Source of the DNA: Candidatus Obscuribacterales bacterium
Lineage (GTDB): Bacteria; Cyanobacteriota; Vampirovibrionia; Obscuribacterales; Obscuribacteraceae
DNA: 64,000 nt
Assembly (NCBI GenBank): GCA_031292355.1
Contig: JARLHI010000054.1
Location: forward strand, 372,001-436,000
Reading direction: 5' to 3'
Shown here: positions 10,238 through 18,303 of the stretch, in pieces
How positions within the stretch are numbered: the first letter of the stretch is position 1
How the letters are laid out: every line of letters starts with the position of its first letter
Notes under the pieces: model-generated
The model's input: only the letters and a program-made list of their open reading frames with translations
Databases searched by the model: none
What the model was told of the DNA's origin: nothing
Position numbers and translations under genes: made by a program

Positions 10238-10816
10238 TCACGTGTGTTGATCTGTGTATTGAGAAAGTTCAGCGTCAATCTTTGTCGCTAATTCTCGAAT
10301 TTGCTCTTCTGAAACTGGCGCGTAATCCCAGACATCGACGCCGACATTGATCTGACGACCATTTGTCAGCCAGCGTTGATGCACATGTCCATGCAAGAGG
10401 ATTTTACCCTCGTTGAGGGGGCGAAACTCTGGGAAGCGCTCATCCTCATCGTCGTAGTATGGGATGTGGTGCAACAAAAAGTCAGACCATTGCAGCTCGT
10501 CCACGACTTCCTCAAAATACTTTTTATAAAGTCCCACATTTTTGAATGTGCCACCATGATTACTTGGATGGCAGCTATCATGATTTCCAGCGACTAGTAT
10601 TTTTCTTCCGTTCAAACGCGGCGCAAACTGCTCCATCAAAGCGGGTTTGAGGGAAAAATCGCCTAAATAATAAACAACATCGGTTGATGCTACACAATCA
10701 TTCCAGGCGCAAACCAGCGCCTCGTTCATCTCAGCAACATCGGCAAAGGGACGACTGCAGTATTCAATAATATTCTTGTGCCCGAAGTGATGGTCGGACG
10801 TAAACCATGTGGTCAT
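10238..10816 (-). CDS. Metallophosphoesterase (calcineurin-like)
   Basis: About 192 residues with all metallophosphoesterase motifs in order: TSDHHFGHKNII (metal-binding D and H) near residue 8, YYLGDFS near 52, VAGNHDS near 76, LLHHIPYYDDE near 116, and LLHGHVHQRW near 142. The family, close to YfcE-like and 'hydrolase/phosphoesterase' proteins, cleaves phosphodiesters or phosphomonoesters using two metals. The length is normal and the protein is cytoplasmic. The ATG at 10816 is preferred; a TTG two codons upstream is also in frame. Neither has a good ribosome-binding site. It lies 38 bases after the nucleotidyltransferase gene's start, on the same strand, so the two may form one transcript. 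Confidence 0.93.
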   Translation of the reverse strand: MTTWFTSDHHFGHKNIIEYCSRPFADVAEMNEALVCAWNDCVASTDVVYYLGDFSLKPALMEQFAPRLNGRKILVAGNHDSCHPSNHGGTFKNVGLYKKYFEEVVDELQWSDFLLHHIPYYDDEDERFPEFRPLNEGKILLHGHVHQRWLTNGRQINVGVDVWDYAPVSEEQIRELATKIDAELSQYTDQHT

Positions 10817-10863
10817 ATTCAAGTCACTTAAGTGACTGACATAAAGACAGGACTTCTTTTTTA

Positions 10864-11385
10864 TTATACCTTACAACTGACGGGCAGTTGATTAATGCGA
10901 TAGACAACACTTTCAACGCCCCCACGCATTCTTGAACCAATATGAACAGCACCAATTTTCTCCACAGCTTTACGCGAGCGCAGATTGCTCGGTCCGATCA
11001 TAAATACGACATTTTTCACATATTTAAAAGCGTGCTCTAACATCAGCCTTTTCATTTCAGCATTGGTTGGCCCGCCCCAGTGGCTGCGAGATAGGAAAGT
11101 CCAGCCGATTTCGATTTCGCTATTTTTCTCATCGAGTCCAAAAAATCGAGACGAGCCAATCACCTGATCGTTCTTGCGATCAATCGCAATAAAGGCGCCA
11201 CCGGAAGCAAGAGCATCGCTAAAGAATTTCTCGAAGACATCACGCTTGTAACGATCTGAATTAGGATGTTGTTCCCAAATGAGCGGATCACTGGCCACTT
11301 TATACATGGCATCGAAATCGTCAACGGTTAAAGGACGCAGGAGAAGTTGCTCACTTTGCAAAACAGGTTGCAGATCGAAGGTCAA
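10864..11385 (-). CDS. GNAT family N-acetyltransferase (RimJ/RimL-like)
   Basis: 173 residues. The N-terminus (LQSEQLLLRPLTVDDFDAMYKVASDPLIWEQHP) is the typical start of acetyltransferase_3/RimJ-type proteins. Strand beta4 and the CoA loop follow: SEIEIGWTFLSRSHWGGPTNAEMKRLMLEHAF, where the loop is GGPTN instead of the common G-x-G. The later block GPSNLRSRKAVEKIGAV also fits (usually N-x-x-S-x-x-V/A-x-E-K-x-G). It probably acetylates an N-terminal or small-molecule amine. The substrate is unknown. It is upstream of the metallophosphoesterase gene on the same strand and divergent from the secreted-protein gene at 11451. Confidence 0.9.
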   Translation of the reverse strand: MTFDLQPVLQSEQLLLRPLTVDDFDAMYKVASDPLIWEQHPNSDRYKRDVFEKFFSDALASGGAFIAIDRKNDQVIGSSRFFGLDEKNSEIEIGWTFLSRSHWGGPTNAEMKRLMLEHAFKYVKNVVFMIGPSNLRSRKAVEKIGAVHIGSRMRGGVESVVYRINQLPVSCKV

Positions 11386-11450
11386 AACGAAACAACCTCG
11401 GCACAGGGAAAGGTAAACTATACCTGGCTACACTATAGCAACGGAGCAAA

Positions 11451-11987
11451 ATGAAATATCTTTCCGCTTTGCCTTTACGCATCGCCCTGGTGATAGTTTC
11501 TATGTCTGTCACGTCCGGTGCAGCCAATTCAGGAACTGAGTCAGGTAAACCTCCCATTACGACGACGGCATACAAAACCTATGCCAATGCTCGATTCGGC
11601 TATCAAATTAACTACCCGGCAGAGGTGCTGACTGCTCAAGGCGAGCCGGACAATAGCGACGGGCAAAAATTCGTGGCAAAAAAAGGCGACGCGCAAATGA
11701 GCGTTTGGGGCAACTACAAAGTTGACGGTGGGCTCGATGACGAATTAAAAATGGCGAAAGAATCAAACTCAAAGGACGCGCCACAGAAAAAGGTCAGCTA
11801 CTACGCCGGCGGCAAAAACTGGTTTGCCATCTCTGGAACTAGTGGTGACAGAATTTTCTACCAGAAAACCTGCTTACGCAATGATACTTTTAGAACTTTG
11901 ACGTTCAGCTATCCACAGTCCTCCAAAGCGCAATTTGCCCCGATAGTCGACAAAGTGGTGGCATCTTTCAAATGGTGCCCCAAATAA
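11451..11987 (+). CDS. Secreted protein, possible PsbP/DcrB-like fold
   Basis: 178 residues. Residues 1-24 (MKYLSALPLRIALVIVSMSV, then TSGAA) form a Sec-type signal peptide, so the mature protein should be outside the cytoplasmic membrane. The mature part begins TYANARFGYQINYPAEVL, a beta-hairpin start seen in PsbP, Mog1 and DcrB-type domains, and ends with two cysteines (KTCLRN and KWCPK) that could form a disulphide. These parallels are weak. No partner gene is obvious: it is flanked by a divergent acetyltransferase gene and a convergent ankyrin lipoprotein gene. Confidence 0.75.
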   Translation: MKYLSALPLRIALVIVSMSVTSGAANSGTESGKPPITTTAYKTYANARFGYQINYPAEVLTAQGEPDNSDGQKFVAKKGDAQMSVWGNYKVDGGLDDELKMAKESNSKDAPQKKVSYYAGGKNWFAISGTSGDRIFYQKTCLRNDTFRTLTFSYPQSSKAQFAPIVDKVVASFKWCPK

Positions 11988-12009
11988 CTGTCTAAATTTG
12001 AGCCACCAG

Positions 12010-13347
12010 CTAGTGACTGTTCAACTTCAGACGCTTCGTTACCAGATAAGCAAGGACGTTAGTCTCTGTTGCGACATCGGCTGCATTATTGCGATCGCTA
12101 TTTTCAGCCTCGACGTTAGCATGGCCTACTTCGACTAATAAGCGCACCATGTCTAAATTGTTGTTTTGCGCAGCAATTAGCAATGGAGTCAAATGATGAT
12201 CGACATTAGTGACAGAGAATTTTCCAGGATCAACATCGGCGCAGACAGCTTCGACATTGGCTTTATGAGCAAGTAAAATGCCCGCAGTCTTGACTGCGTT
12301 GTATTTGGCCGCAAGATGCAATGGTGTAGCACCTTTGAAATCTGCTTCATTTACATCGGCACCATTATTCAGTAGAAACTCCACGATGTCTGGTTTGTCT
12401 CCAGCCATAATTGTGTTCATAAGCGGGGAATAAGAACTGAGATGGCGCGGTCGCGACTCACCGAAGCCCTTCGCACTGATACCACTTTTGACAAGCTTCT
12501 CAACTTGAGCCAGATTGCCTGCCTGGCAAGCCGATATTAGCTGCTCTACGCCATTAGCTGTATCAAGTGTGTTCTGGGCCTCGCCGCGTACTTTACCGGC
12601 TTCGGTAACCTTGCCCATTTTTTCAAGCATTCTTGCCTGAGCGACGCGCGCATGAGCTTTGGTGGCAACAGAACCTGCACTTTTTTCAATACTTTTGAAA
12701 TCGCTCAGGGCGCGTTCAAACTGACCTGCTTTAGCGGCACAATGAGCATCAATGATGAAGCTCTTTTCGTAAGATGCAGGTCCGGGCAGTGTAGCGGCGA
12801 AAGTTTCAGCATCTGTCAGGAGTTTGAGCCCTTTGGAGGGCTGACCAAATTTGCTGCAATCGAGAGCGCCATATTGAAGCATAGCAATATGCAACTCTAT
12901 GATTGGATTATTGCCTCGATTTATATTTTCACGCTTGAGGGCAGGTAGGGCAGCAACGGCCTTAGAATAGCCATCGACAGCTTTATCGAATGCGCCGGAC
13001 TTGCAGTCCTCGTGCGCCTGTTCAAATATCTTTTGTGCTGCTTTATCTGGAATGGCACCAAACATTTTTTGAATATCTGCATTCAAACCTTGAATTTCGC
13101 GCTCAGGAATAATTGAAAAGGCTGCCGCCTCAAAAGGGTTATCCAAATGTGCTGCTGCAATCGTTCGCACCGGATTGCGCGTCGCCATTGGCTGCGGAGC
13201 AGTCGATGAGGATGTAACGGTGTCAGCAGTTATTGATGTTGTCGTCGTCGTAGTTGAAGTTTTTGAATGCGGCGTCCCACACCCAGATAAAATCGTTGAT
13301 ACCAGAAGCGTTATCGCTGTTAAATGCAAATGGCGAATCTTAGACAA
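12010..13347 (-). CDS. Lipoprotein with TPR-like helices and ankyrin repeats
   Basis: I place the start at TTG 13347, preceded by AGGGAGA about 7 bases upstream. This gives a compact lipoprotein signal with lipobox LSGC and the cysteine at residue 23. The ATG at 13401 would put 18 unneeded residues in front. After a Thr/Ser-rich linker, a central helical part (about residues 75-265) resembles TPR-type repeats. The C-terminal 170 residues hold four or so ankyrin repeats, best seen in LLNNGADVNEADFKGATPLH and LLAHKANVEA. Both repeat types bind other proteins. The lipid anchor places it on the periplasmic side. Its partner is unknown. Confidence 0.85.
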   Translation of the reverse strand: MSKIRHLHLTAITLLVSTILSGCGTPHSKTSTTTTTTSITADTVTSSSTAPQPMATRNPVRTIAAAHLDNPFEAAAFSIIPEREIQGLNADIQKMFGAIPDKAAQKIFEQAHEDCKSGAFDKAVDGYSKAVAALPALKRENINRGNNPIIELHIAMLQYGALDCSKFGQPSKGLKLLTDAETFAATLPGPASYEKSFIIDAHCAAKAGQFERALSDFKSIEKSAGSVATKAHARVAQARMLEKMGKVTEAGKVRGEAQNTLDTANGVEQLISACQAGNLAQVEKLVKSGISAKGFGESRPRHLSSYSPLMNTIMAGDKPDIVEFLLNNGADVNEADFKGATPLHLAAKYNAVKTAGILLAHKANVEAVCADVDPGKFSVTNVDHHLTPLLIAAQNNNLDMVRLLVEVGHANVEAENSDRNNAADVATETNVLAYLVTKRLKLNSH

Positions 13348-13457
13348 CTGAAATCTCCCTCTGAGCGTGCTTCCTACAAAGACGTTGGTTTTCACAAACA
13401 ATTCAAGCGACTTTGTACAACATAGTACCCATTGTTACTGCCAAAATCCAATCGATG

Positions 13458-14156
13458 TCAAGCTTCTGCCCACTGCACGCCCGCAGGGAGCTCAGCTGCG
13501 GCATACTCAACATGCAGGACGCGGCGGTGCTCAGGGGATTCGGCGGTCGATGAACTGTGCAAAATAAGAGGACGCATGACTATAACATCACCGCGTTCTG
13601 CGGAACAAACTACGGCAGGACGTTTATCTCTCCAGTCTTCAATCTCAATTGGCTGAAGAATCCCAGAGCGATGAGAACCAGGAATAAACTTTATCGGTCC
13701 GTTCTTCTCTGAGCATGGGTCTAAATGAATTCTCAAAGAAACCATTTTTTCGAGAATCGCAGCGGGAGGTTGCACATGCACAACATTGTCCTTGACTGAC
13801 CACGGTCCGTAGCCTTCACACTCTACGCGCTTCAAAACAGGGATGCTCAAATCCTGATGCCAGGTGACGTACCAATTGGTGGCGGGAGTTTTATCAAAGA
13901 GGATTGCGCGCACTGGAATTAGTGTACTACCAAGAAGCTGCTGCGCCATTTTAAATACTGGACCAGACTGCGCGAAGCTTTTAATCTCAGGTGAACGAAC
14001 CAGCAAATTTCGCAAACCAGCGGCGGCTTTATCCATGCGTGCTTTTTCAACAAAATATGTTAGTTGATCAATTTGCGCAGGGGCTATAGGGGTCTTCAGC
14101 AGGGTGAAACCATCGTGCTTGAAATTTTCAAATTGCAGATAGTCGACCTGAGTCAT
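13458..14156 (-). CDS. Phytanoyl-CoA dioxygenase (PhyH) family protein
   Basis: 232 residues, a Fe(II)/2-oxoglutarate oxygenase. The N-terminus YLQFENFKHDGFTLLKTPI is typical of PhyH. The metal-binding H-x-D is in TWHQDLSIPV, and the distal histidine is in RPLILHSSSTAESPEHRRVLHVEY, where the arginine that holds 2-oxoglutarate also lies. FIPGSHRSGIL matches the family's PGSH block. Such enzymes hydroxylate or halogenate small molecules, sometimes while these are bound to a carrier protein. That is of interest here because the gene just upstream on the same strand (64 bases away) encodes an acyl-carrier-like protein. The substrate is unknown. Confidence 0.92.
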   Translation of the reverse strand: MTQVDYLQFENFKHDGFTLLKTPIAPAQIDQLTYFVEKARMDKAAAGLRNLLVRSPEIKSFAQSGPVFKMAQQLLGSTLIPVRAILFDKTPATNWYVTWHQDLSIPVLKRVECEGYGPWSVKDNVVHVQPPAAILEKMVSLRIHLDPCSEKNGPIKFIPGSHRSGILQPIEIEDWRDKRPAVVCSAERGDVIVMRPLILHSSSTAESPEHRRVLHVEYAAAELPAGVQWAEA

Positions 14157-14220
14157 ACAAATGTTTTCCTACTTTTAATCCTTGAATTATTATTTAAACT
14201 CTACAAAGGAATTTACGCAA

Positions 14221-14769
14221 TCAGTCCACGCCCAAATCTTTTGACATTGATGCTTCTGGTTTTATATCGTCTGCTTCGACATTAAGTTGGCGACAAAAAA
14301 CTTGCACCAGGCGCTGCCAAATTTCGTCATCAGAATCGCGACCACTATTCAACAATTTACCGTTGACGACTATCAAAGCGTCTACCAATTGACGGATTGT
14401 TAGAGGTTCTTTGCTCAATCTAAACCCAACGATCTTATTTGCAATTGCAAAGGGCGGCGGATGTACTTCTATAAACATCTGCAAAAATGGCCAACCGTCT
14501 TCAATGTCGCGAACAGAGAGAAAGTCGGTCAATCTAGTTTCTGGTATAATCGCGTGCCGTTCCAAACGATAATTTTCCACCAGTGCTCGACGAAGCTTAT
14601 AAAAGACACTCTGGGTCAAGCACATGCTTGGATCAATGCCCGCGATACACCTCTTTAGCCATTCGTAGACATCTCCGACAGTCCTCATTTTCTCTGCATC
14701 ACGATCAGGAATTGCCACGCCGAATTCCTCTTCGATTTCGAGTAAAAGCTCAACTGAACCCAGTCCCAC
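14221..14769 (-). CDS. Acyl-carrier-like protein with the ACP halves in reversed order
   Basis: 182 residues from GTG 14769, which has GAGG 7 bases upstream. Residues 2-40 (GLGSVELLLEIEEEFGV, then IPDRDAEKMRTVGDVYEWL) are the second half of an acyl carrier protein, including the serine that normally carries phosphopantetheine, here in GSV instead of DSL. A middle region (about 50-140, with QSVFYKLRRALVENYRL) follows. The last 35 residues (DEIWQRLVQVFCRQLNV, IKPEASMSKDLGVD) are the first half of an ACP and stop right before the place of the attachment serine, at a TGA. So one ORF spans from one DLG motif to the next. It may be a permuted ACP or a decayed tandem copy. It lies upstream of the PhyH gene. 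Confidence 0.7.
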   Translation of the reverse strand: MGLGSVELLLEIEEEFGVAIPDRDAEKMRTVGDVYEWLKRCIAGIDPSMCLTQSVFYKLRRALVENYRLERHAIIPETRLTDFLSVRDIEDGWPFLQMFIEVHPPPFAIANKIVGFRLSKEPLTIRQLVDALIVVNGKLLNSGRDSDDEIWQRLVQVFCRQLNVEADDIKPEASMSKDLGVD

Positions 14770-14871
14770 CGGTTGGCCTCGTCAGTGTTATCAAAGTTTC
14801 GCTAAGAGAAGGGCGCAATTCATTTTGTAAATTTCGCGCATCATATCTAGTTGAGCAAAGTTCATTTCGAC

Positions 14872-15327
14872 TTATTTCCATAACATTTGTCGCGCCGCTT
14901 TGAGCCTGGCATCGTCATTGCGGTCTCGATTGGCCAAATTAGTGAGTCCGTCAACCGAAAAGCGCAGAGCTTCTTTTTTTGATGACAAACTTGGTCCTTC
15001 GATGTTACAGCCAGCACCATCGATCAACAAACGTCGCACACGCACCACTTTACCTTTGTCGAAAGTGAGTTCAAATTGTGGCTGTCCAAATCCCGAGCTA
15101 TGGTGGCCTACAAAAAACGCCTTGGTGTAGTCTCTTTCGAACTCCAATTTTCCTTTGAAATCTTTTGCCAACTCGGGAGCAGTGAGTCCGAAAAACTCAT
15201 ATTCGTCTACGCCCCAGGGAACGTACGTTGCCTCAAGCGAATGGGCACCGACCGGAGCTTGAATAACTGTTGCAATTGCTAAACAGAGCGCGATTCGAAT
15301 GGCTAGAGAGCGTGGTCTAGGCATCAT
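14872..15327 (-). CDS. Secreted protein, unknown function
   Basis: 151 residues with a Sec signal peptide (MMPRPRSLAIRIALCLAIA, cleavage probably after APVGA near residue 28). The mature part is mixed alpha/beta, with alternating hydrophobic residues in FELTFDKGKVVRVRRLLIDG and a single cysteine. I do not recognise the family. AAGGA lies about 7 bases before the ATG pair, supporting this start. It is upstream of the acyl-carrier-like gene (about 100 bases) on the same strand, but nothing in its sequence links the two. Confidence 0.72.
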   Translation of the reverse strand: MMPRPRSLAIRIALCLAIATVIQAPVGAHSLEATYVPWGVDEYEFFGLTAPELAKDFKGKLEFERDYTKAFFVGHHSSGFGQPQFELTFDKGKVVRVRRLLIDGAGCNIEGPSLSSKKEALRFSVDGLTNLANRDRNDDARLKAARQMLWK

Positions 15328-15442
15328 CTTAATTCCTTATCGAATGGGCTAATCAGCGGCCCAGATGGAAGGTTTGCTAGTCATCTACAAAGGCTATTAT
15401 ATGTCCTCGCTCATAAACGCGGTTACTTCACTAGTTAAAGGG

Positions 15443-16312
15443 CTAAAAATGACTTTTAATCAACTGAAATTGCTTGAAAAGATCGTCAGTTGATGGTTTG
15501 GAGACATTATTTGCCTGCAAAAGTGGCGAATGCGGGTCGCTGCTAACTCGACTGAGAATAGTCTCGTGGATTTCATCCTGCATGGGCATACCATTTTCTT
15601 GATAAGAGCGAGACAATTCAACGACTAATATTTGATTGTTTGGTAAAAGCTTGAATTCGCGGAAAGAAAGATCGCGATTTGATGATAAAACTTTTTGGCT
15701 CTTAATTCCGATCCATGTTGTATAGATCCGCTGTTTGACGGCAAAATCTGCACCTAATGTTTCAACAGGTTTATTTTCGATCAGGCAATTGTAAGCTTTG
15801 ATACCTGGATCAAAATCTATAACTTTTATCAGCGGCACACCAACAAAAAGCCAGGTCTGCCCTGCTCGATCTTGCTGTCCTGTAAATTCGAACGTTTGCT
15901 CAAGAGAATTGTTTCCGAGTAAAGGCGTTTGTGATGAATAAATGAGCGTGCGACTGGTATCAACTTGTCCAGTTTTGAAATCTTTTTTATAGATACGATA
16001 CTGTGTGCCACGCGCCCATTTGCCAATAATCCCAGTCGGCAAATTTTTCCATTCATTGCTTGGTGGCTTAAGAGGAATTGCAGATTGAGAGAACAGCGCA
16101 TTTTTAGCAAGTGCAGCTTCAATCGGAGGCAGGGACGAAGGGAATGTGTTAAAAGTATTTTGCCCAGCCGCACTGCAAGCTGTCACCGAAGCAAACAGGA
16201 ATGTGGACAAGAAGCAAAGTATGGAAATAAACTGCACCGGTGTTTGCGCGTGCTTCTTTGCTTCAATAATGTCGAAAGCCTCTAACATCAGGTCTTTTAT
16301 TATGCTCTCCAA
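15443..16312 (-). CDS. Exported or membrane-anchored protein, unknown function
   Basis: Up to 289 residues. A hydrophobic segment at about residues 27-45 (VQFISILCFLSTFLFASVTA), followed by C-S-A-A, could be a signal anchor or a lipoprotein signal (T-A-C). The rest is soluble with beta-rich segments such as TQYRIYKKDF, TLIYSSQTPL and TWIGIKSQKV. The start is uncertain: TTG at 16312 has no ribosome-binding site, and the ATG at 16288 (8 codons later) is also poor. No family is recognised. It is divergent from the secreted effector-like gene at 16383. Confidence 0.68.
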   Translation of the reverse strand: MESIIKDLMLEAFDIIEAKKHAQTPVQFISILCFLSTFLFASVTACSAAGQNTFNTFPSSLPPIEAALAKNALFSQSAIPLKPPSNEWKNLPTGIIGKWARGTQYRIYKKDFKTGQVDTSRTLIYSSQTPLLGNNSLEQTFEFTGQQDRAGQTWLFVGVPLIKVIDFDPGIKAYNCLIENKPVETLGADFAVKQRIYTTWIGIKSQKVLSSNRDLSFREFKLLPNNQILVVELSRSYQENGMPMQDEIHETILSRVSSDPHSPLLQANNVSKPSTDDLFKQFQLIKSHF

Positions 16313-16382
16313 AAACGCTGCTCGCTGTATATTCTATAAGACTTTAGTCAACGAACGTTAGCAAGAGATTCGGTCAGTAAGC

Positions 16383-17816
16383 ATGATTTGCCTCCACAAA
16401 CTAAATATTTCATATCGGGCAATATTTTTTAGCGTTTTAGCATTTTTTCTAATAACTGTCACTTATTCCTATGTGCCCGCCCAAGCACAGAACAACGAGT
16501 TACAAGAGCCGACAGACCCTAATGAACGGGAGAGCTGGCTTGAATGGAGGCTTCTCTCTACGCTGAGGAATGTCCTCTTGCCGGGCTGGATACCTCCTGA
16601 ATCGGAAGCCAACGTGCAGAAGTGGCTGGGGGAAGTTAAACAATATCAGGGAGAATTTGCTGAAGCGAATCAACACGTTGTTCTAATGGATAGAGCAACT
16701 CGCGTTCGCGACGTACAAACGGAAAATGCTGAATGTAAAGCTGCCGCCGAAATTCTAAATGGCATCAAGTGGAAACCCTATATACCAGGTCAAGGTCAGT
16801 CGACCGATACCGGCAATATGTTGCAAGCTTCCGCATCTGTCACAGATAACTCAATAGTTGCAGCGGTACGCGATGCACTCGCGAACGTGGACTTACAGAA
16901 TCTTGCAACTCAAATTGGATCTCAAATAGGGCCAATCGCATCAGCGTTAGATCTTGCGAATACCTTTAACGAGGTCGCGCAGTTCACAAAAGCGTATACC
17001 ACCAATCCCGCTGCGCAACAGCGAATGACCCAATTTTTCGGACAACCCTCTAATCAAGTTTTATCCCAACTAGCAAGTGCTGAAGCCAATCATCTTATCA
17101 ACGAGCGTCCAGACATTCTTGCGGCCGGCCTTCAGCACGGACTGAAAACCATTCGCAAGGGCGGAATTCCATCTTCTGGTGGCACTGAACCCGGTGGCAA
17201 TCACGCTGTTAGCTCAAGCAAAACTCCCACCGGTGGTGGAGGCAACGAACCGCCGGAACGAGGTGGCGGAAACAAAACTCCCACCAATAGTAGCGGCACC
17301 GAGCCTCCATCAGGCGGCGGCGGGGCACAACCACCCCCGGGCGGCGGCTCCAAACCTCCATCAAATGGTGGCGATGGTAGCAATAGTGGTGGCGGTGGCG
17401 GGGGCGGCAAAAAGCCTCCCGCAAATAACGACGGTGGCGATGGCGAAGATCCACACAATCTAGCCCGGCTTGGCAAAACGACTCAGGAAAGTGTGCAGAT
17501 TAAGCTTGAGACTTACCTTTTGAATCCTGACCACCGCTCAAAAGAAGGAAACTTAACGGGCAAAGCAGCCTTTTTCAAAGATGCACTTGGATTTACTAAA
17601 GACAATATGTCACAACTGGCAAAACAGATAGAATTCGATCCTCAAACTGCTGTTCCCACAGAAACGACAATCTATGGAAATAGGTTCAGACAGGTTATAA
17701 CTATTCAGGGAGCCAATGGACAAGCACGCGATGTTCCGTTTATTTTTCAAAGGGGCTTAGACGGAGTCGTTAGATTAATTACGGCAACTGACTTACCCGA
17801 AAAGCCTAAAGAGTGA
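16383..17816 (+). CDS. Secreted modular protein with C-terminal DUF6883-like (toxin-type) domain
   Basis: 477 residues in four parts. A Sec signal peptide covers residues 1-36 (hydrophobic AIFFSVLAFFLITVTYSYV, then AQA). A helical region runs from 37 to about 265. A low-complexity Gly/Pro/Ser/Asn linker from about 265 to 360 contains GGGG and PP repeats. The C-terminal domain (last 105 residues) has LETYLLNPDHRS, KAAFFKDALGFTKDN, TTIYGNRFRQVI, GANGQARDVPF and GVVRLITA. That last part fits DUF6883, a small domain found beside DUF4926 genes in toxin-antitoxin-like pairs and at the ends of polymorphic toxins. The next gene is a DUF4926-like protein starting about 5 bases after the stop, so I infer an effector with a cognate partner. 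Toxicity is not shown by the sequence. Confidence 0.78.
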   Translation: MICLHKLNISYRAIFFSVLAFFLITVTYSYVPAQAQNNELQEPTDPNERESWLEWRLLSTLRNVLLPGWIPPESEANVQKWLGEVKQYQGEFAEANQHVVLMDRATRVRDVQTENAECKAAAEILNGIKWKPYIPGQGQSTDTGNMLQASASVTDNSIVAAVRDALANVDLQNLATQIGSQIGPIASALDLANTFNEVAQFTKAYTTNPAAQQRMTQFFGQPSNQVLSQLASAEANHLINERPDILAAGLQHGLKTIRKGGIPSSGGTEPGGNHAVSSSKTPTGGGGNEPPERGGGNKTPTNSSGTEPPSGGGGAQPPPGGGSKPPSNGGDGSNSGGGGGGGKKPPANNDGGDGEDPHNLARLGKTTQESVQIKLETYLLNPDHRSKEGNLTGKAAFFKDALGFTKDNMSQLAKQIEFDPQTAVPTETTIYGNRFRQVITIQGANGQARDVPFIFQRGLDGVVRLITATDLPEKPKE

Positions 17817-17821
17817 TTTTC

Positions 17822-18124
17822 ATGTTTCAAGAATTGGATATCGTCAAACTTAAGCGAGACCTAGTCGATATCAAAGATTCGACAGACGAAATTGTCACCA
17901 TTCCAGCAGGCACCTATGGAACTGTACTGATTGTGTACAATGAGACTTTTGGCTTCAAAGCCCGCGATCCTCTTGATTATGAAGTTGAATTCTTGGATGA
18001 AGAGGGGCACACACTTGGGCTACTGCCTGTAAGTGAGCCTGATTTGGAATTTGATTCGAGTTATGAGCAACGAAAGGCAGCTGCAAGCGCCAGATCCGAT
18101 TCACCCCCTTCAAGTCCAAATTGA
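17822..18124 (+). CDS. DUF4926-like protein, probable partner/immunity of the upstream DUF6883-like protein
   Basis: About 100 residues, no signal peptide, cytoplasmic. The pattern LDIVKLKRDL, then IPAGTYGTVLIVYN and DYEVEFLDEEGHTLGLLPV, is the DUF4926 SH3-like beta-barrel. An acidic Ser/Ala-rich tail ends the protein. The ATG at 17822 is preferred because AAGAG (17809-17813) lies 8 bases upstream and the family starts there. A GTG at 17813 overlapping the previous stop codon (GTGA) is also possible. Tight coupling to the DUF6883-like gene suggests that it neutralises that protein inside the producing cell. This is inference from gene order. Confidence 0.8.
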   Translation: MFQELDIVKLKRDLVDIKDSTDEIVTIPAGTYGTVLIVYNETFGFKARDPLDYEVEFLDEEGHTLGLLPVSEPDLEFDSSYEQRKAAASARSDSPPSSPN

Positions 18125-18187
18125 ATCTGACGCATAGGGGCTTCAACGCATCTGGCGAAAACTGGAAACATTTCTGCCCACAAAAAA

Positions 18188-18214
18188 TCCGAGATGGGCG
18201 ATAAAAAATCGCCC
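18188..18214 (-). terminator. Possible terminator hairpin after tmRNA
   Basis: A perfect 7-bp stem (GGGCGAT at 18196-18202 paired with ATCGCCC at 18208-18214) with a five-base loop. On the minus strand the stem is followed, after about eight bases, by a run of six T. This is a weak intrinsic terminator for ssrA, about 90 bases beyond its 3' end. The same hairpin could also end transcription from the DUF4926-like gene on the plus strand, but no T-run follows there. Confidence 0.4.
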
Positions 18215-18303
18215 GTCCCGGAAGTAGATTGCTCACAGTTTCGGTCACAAGCTTCAGGTGCTCAAGCCGAAAAATGAATTTACGAGCACTTCAACAATAA
18301 AAA

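Noticed and set aside
13200..13270. Short Thr-codon repeats in the ankyrin lipoprotein as a CRISPR or phase-variation tract
   Set aside because: They encode a normal Ser/Thr linker after the lipid-anchored cysteine; unit length and sequence vary.
14215..14223. TGA as selenocysteine at the carrier serine position of the ACP-like protein
   Set aside because: Only eight codons follow before another stop, and no SECIS-like stem is evident, so read-through would not complete an ACP.
17179..17476. Proline-, arginine- and histidine-rich frames on both strands of the Gly/Pro linker
   Set aside because: They are other-frame readings of the GGC/CCT repeats in the linker of the secreted effector-like gene, with no start signals.
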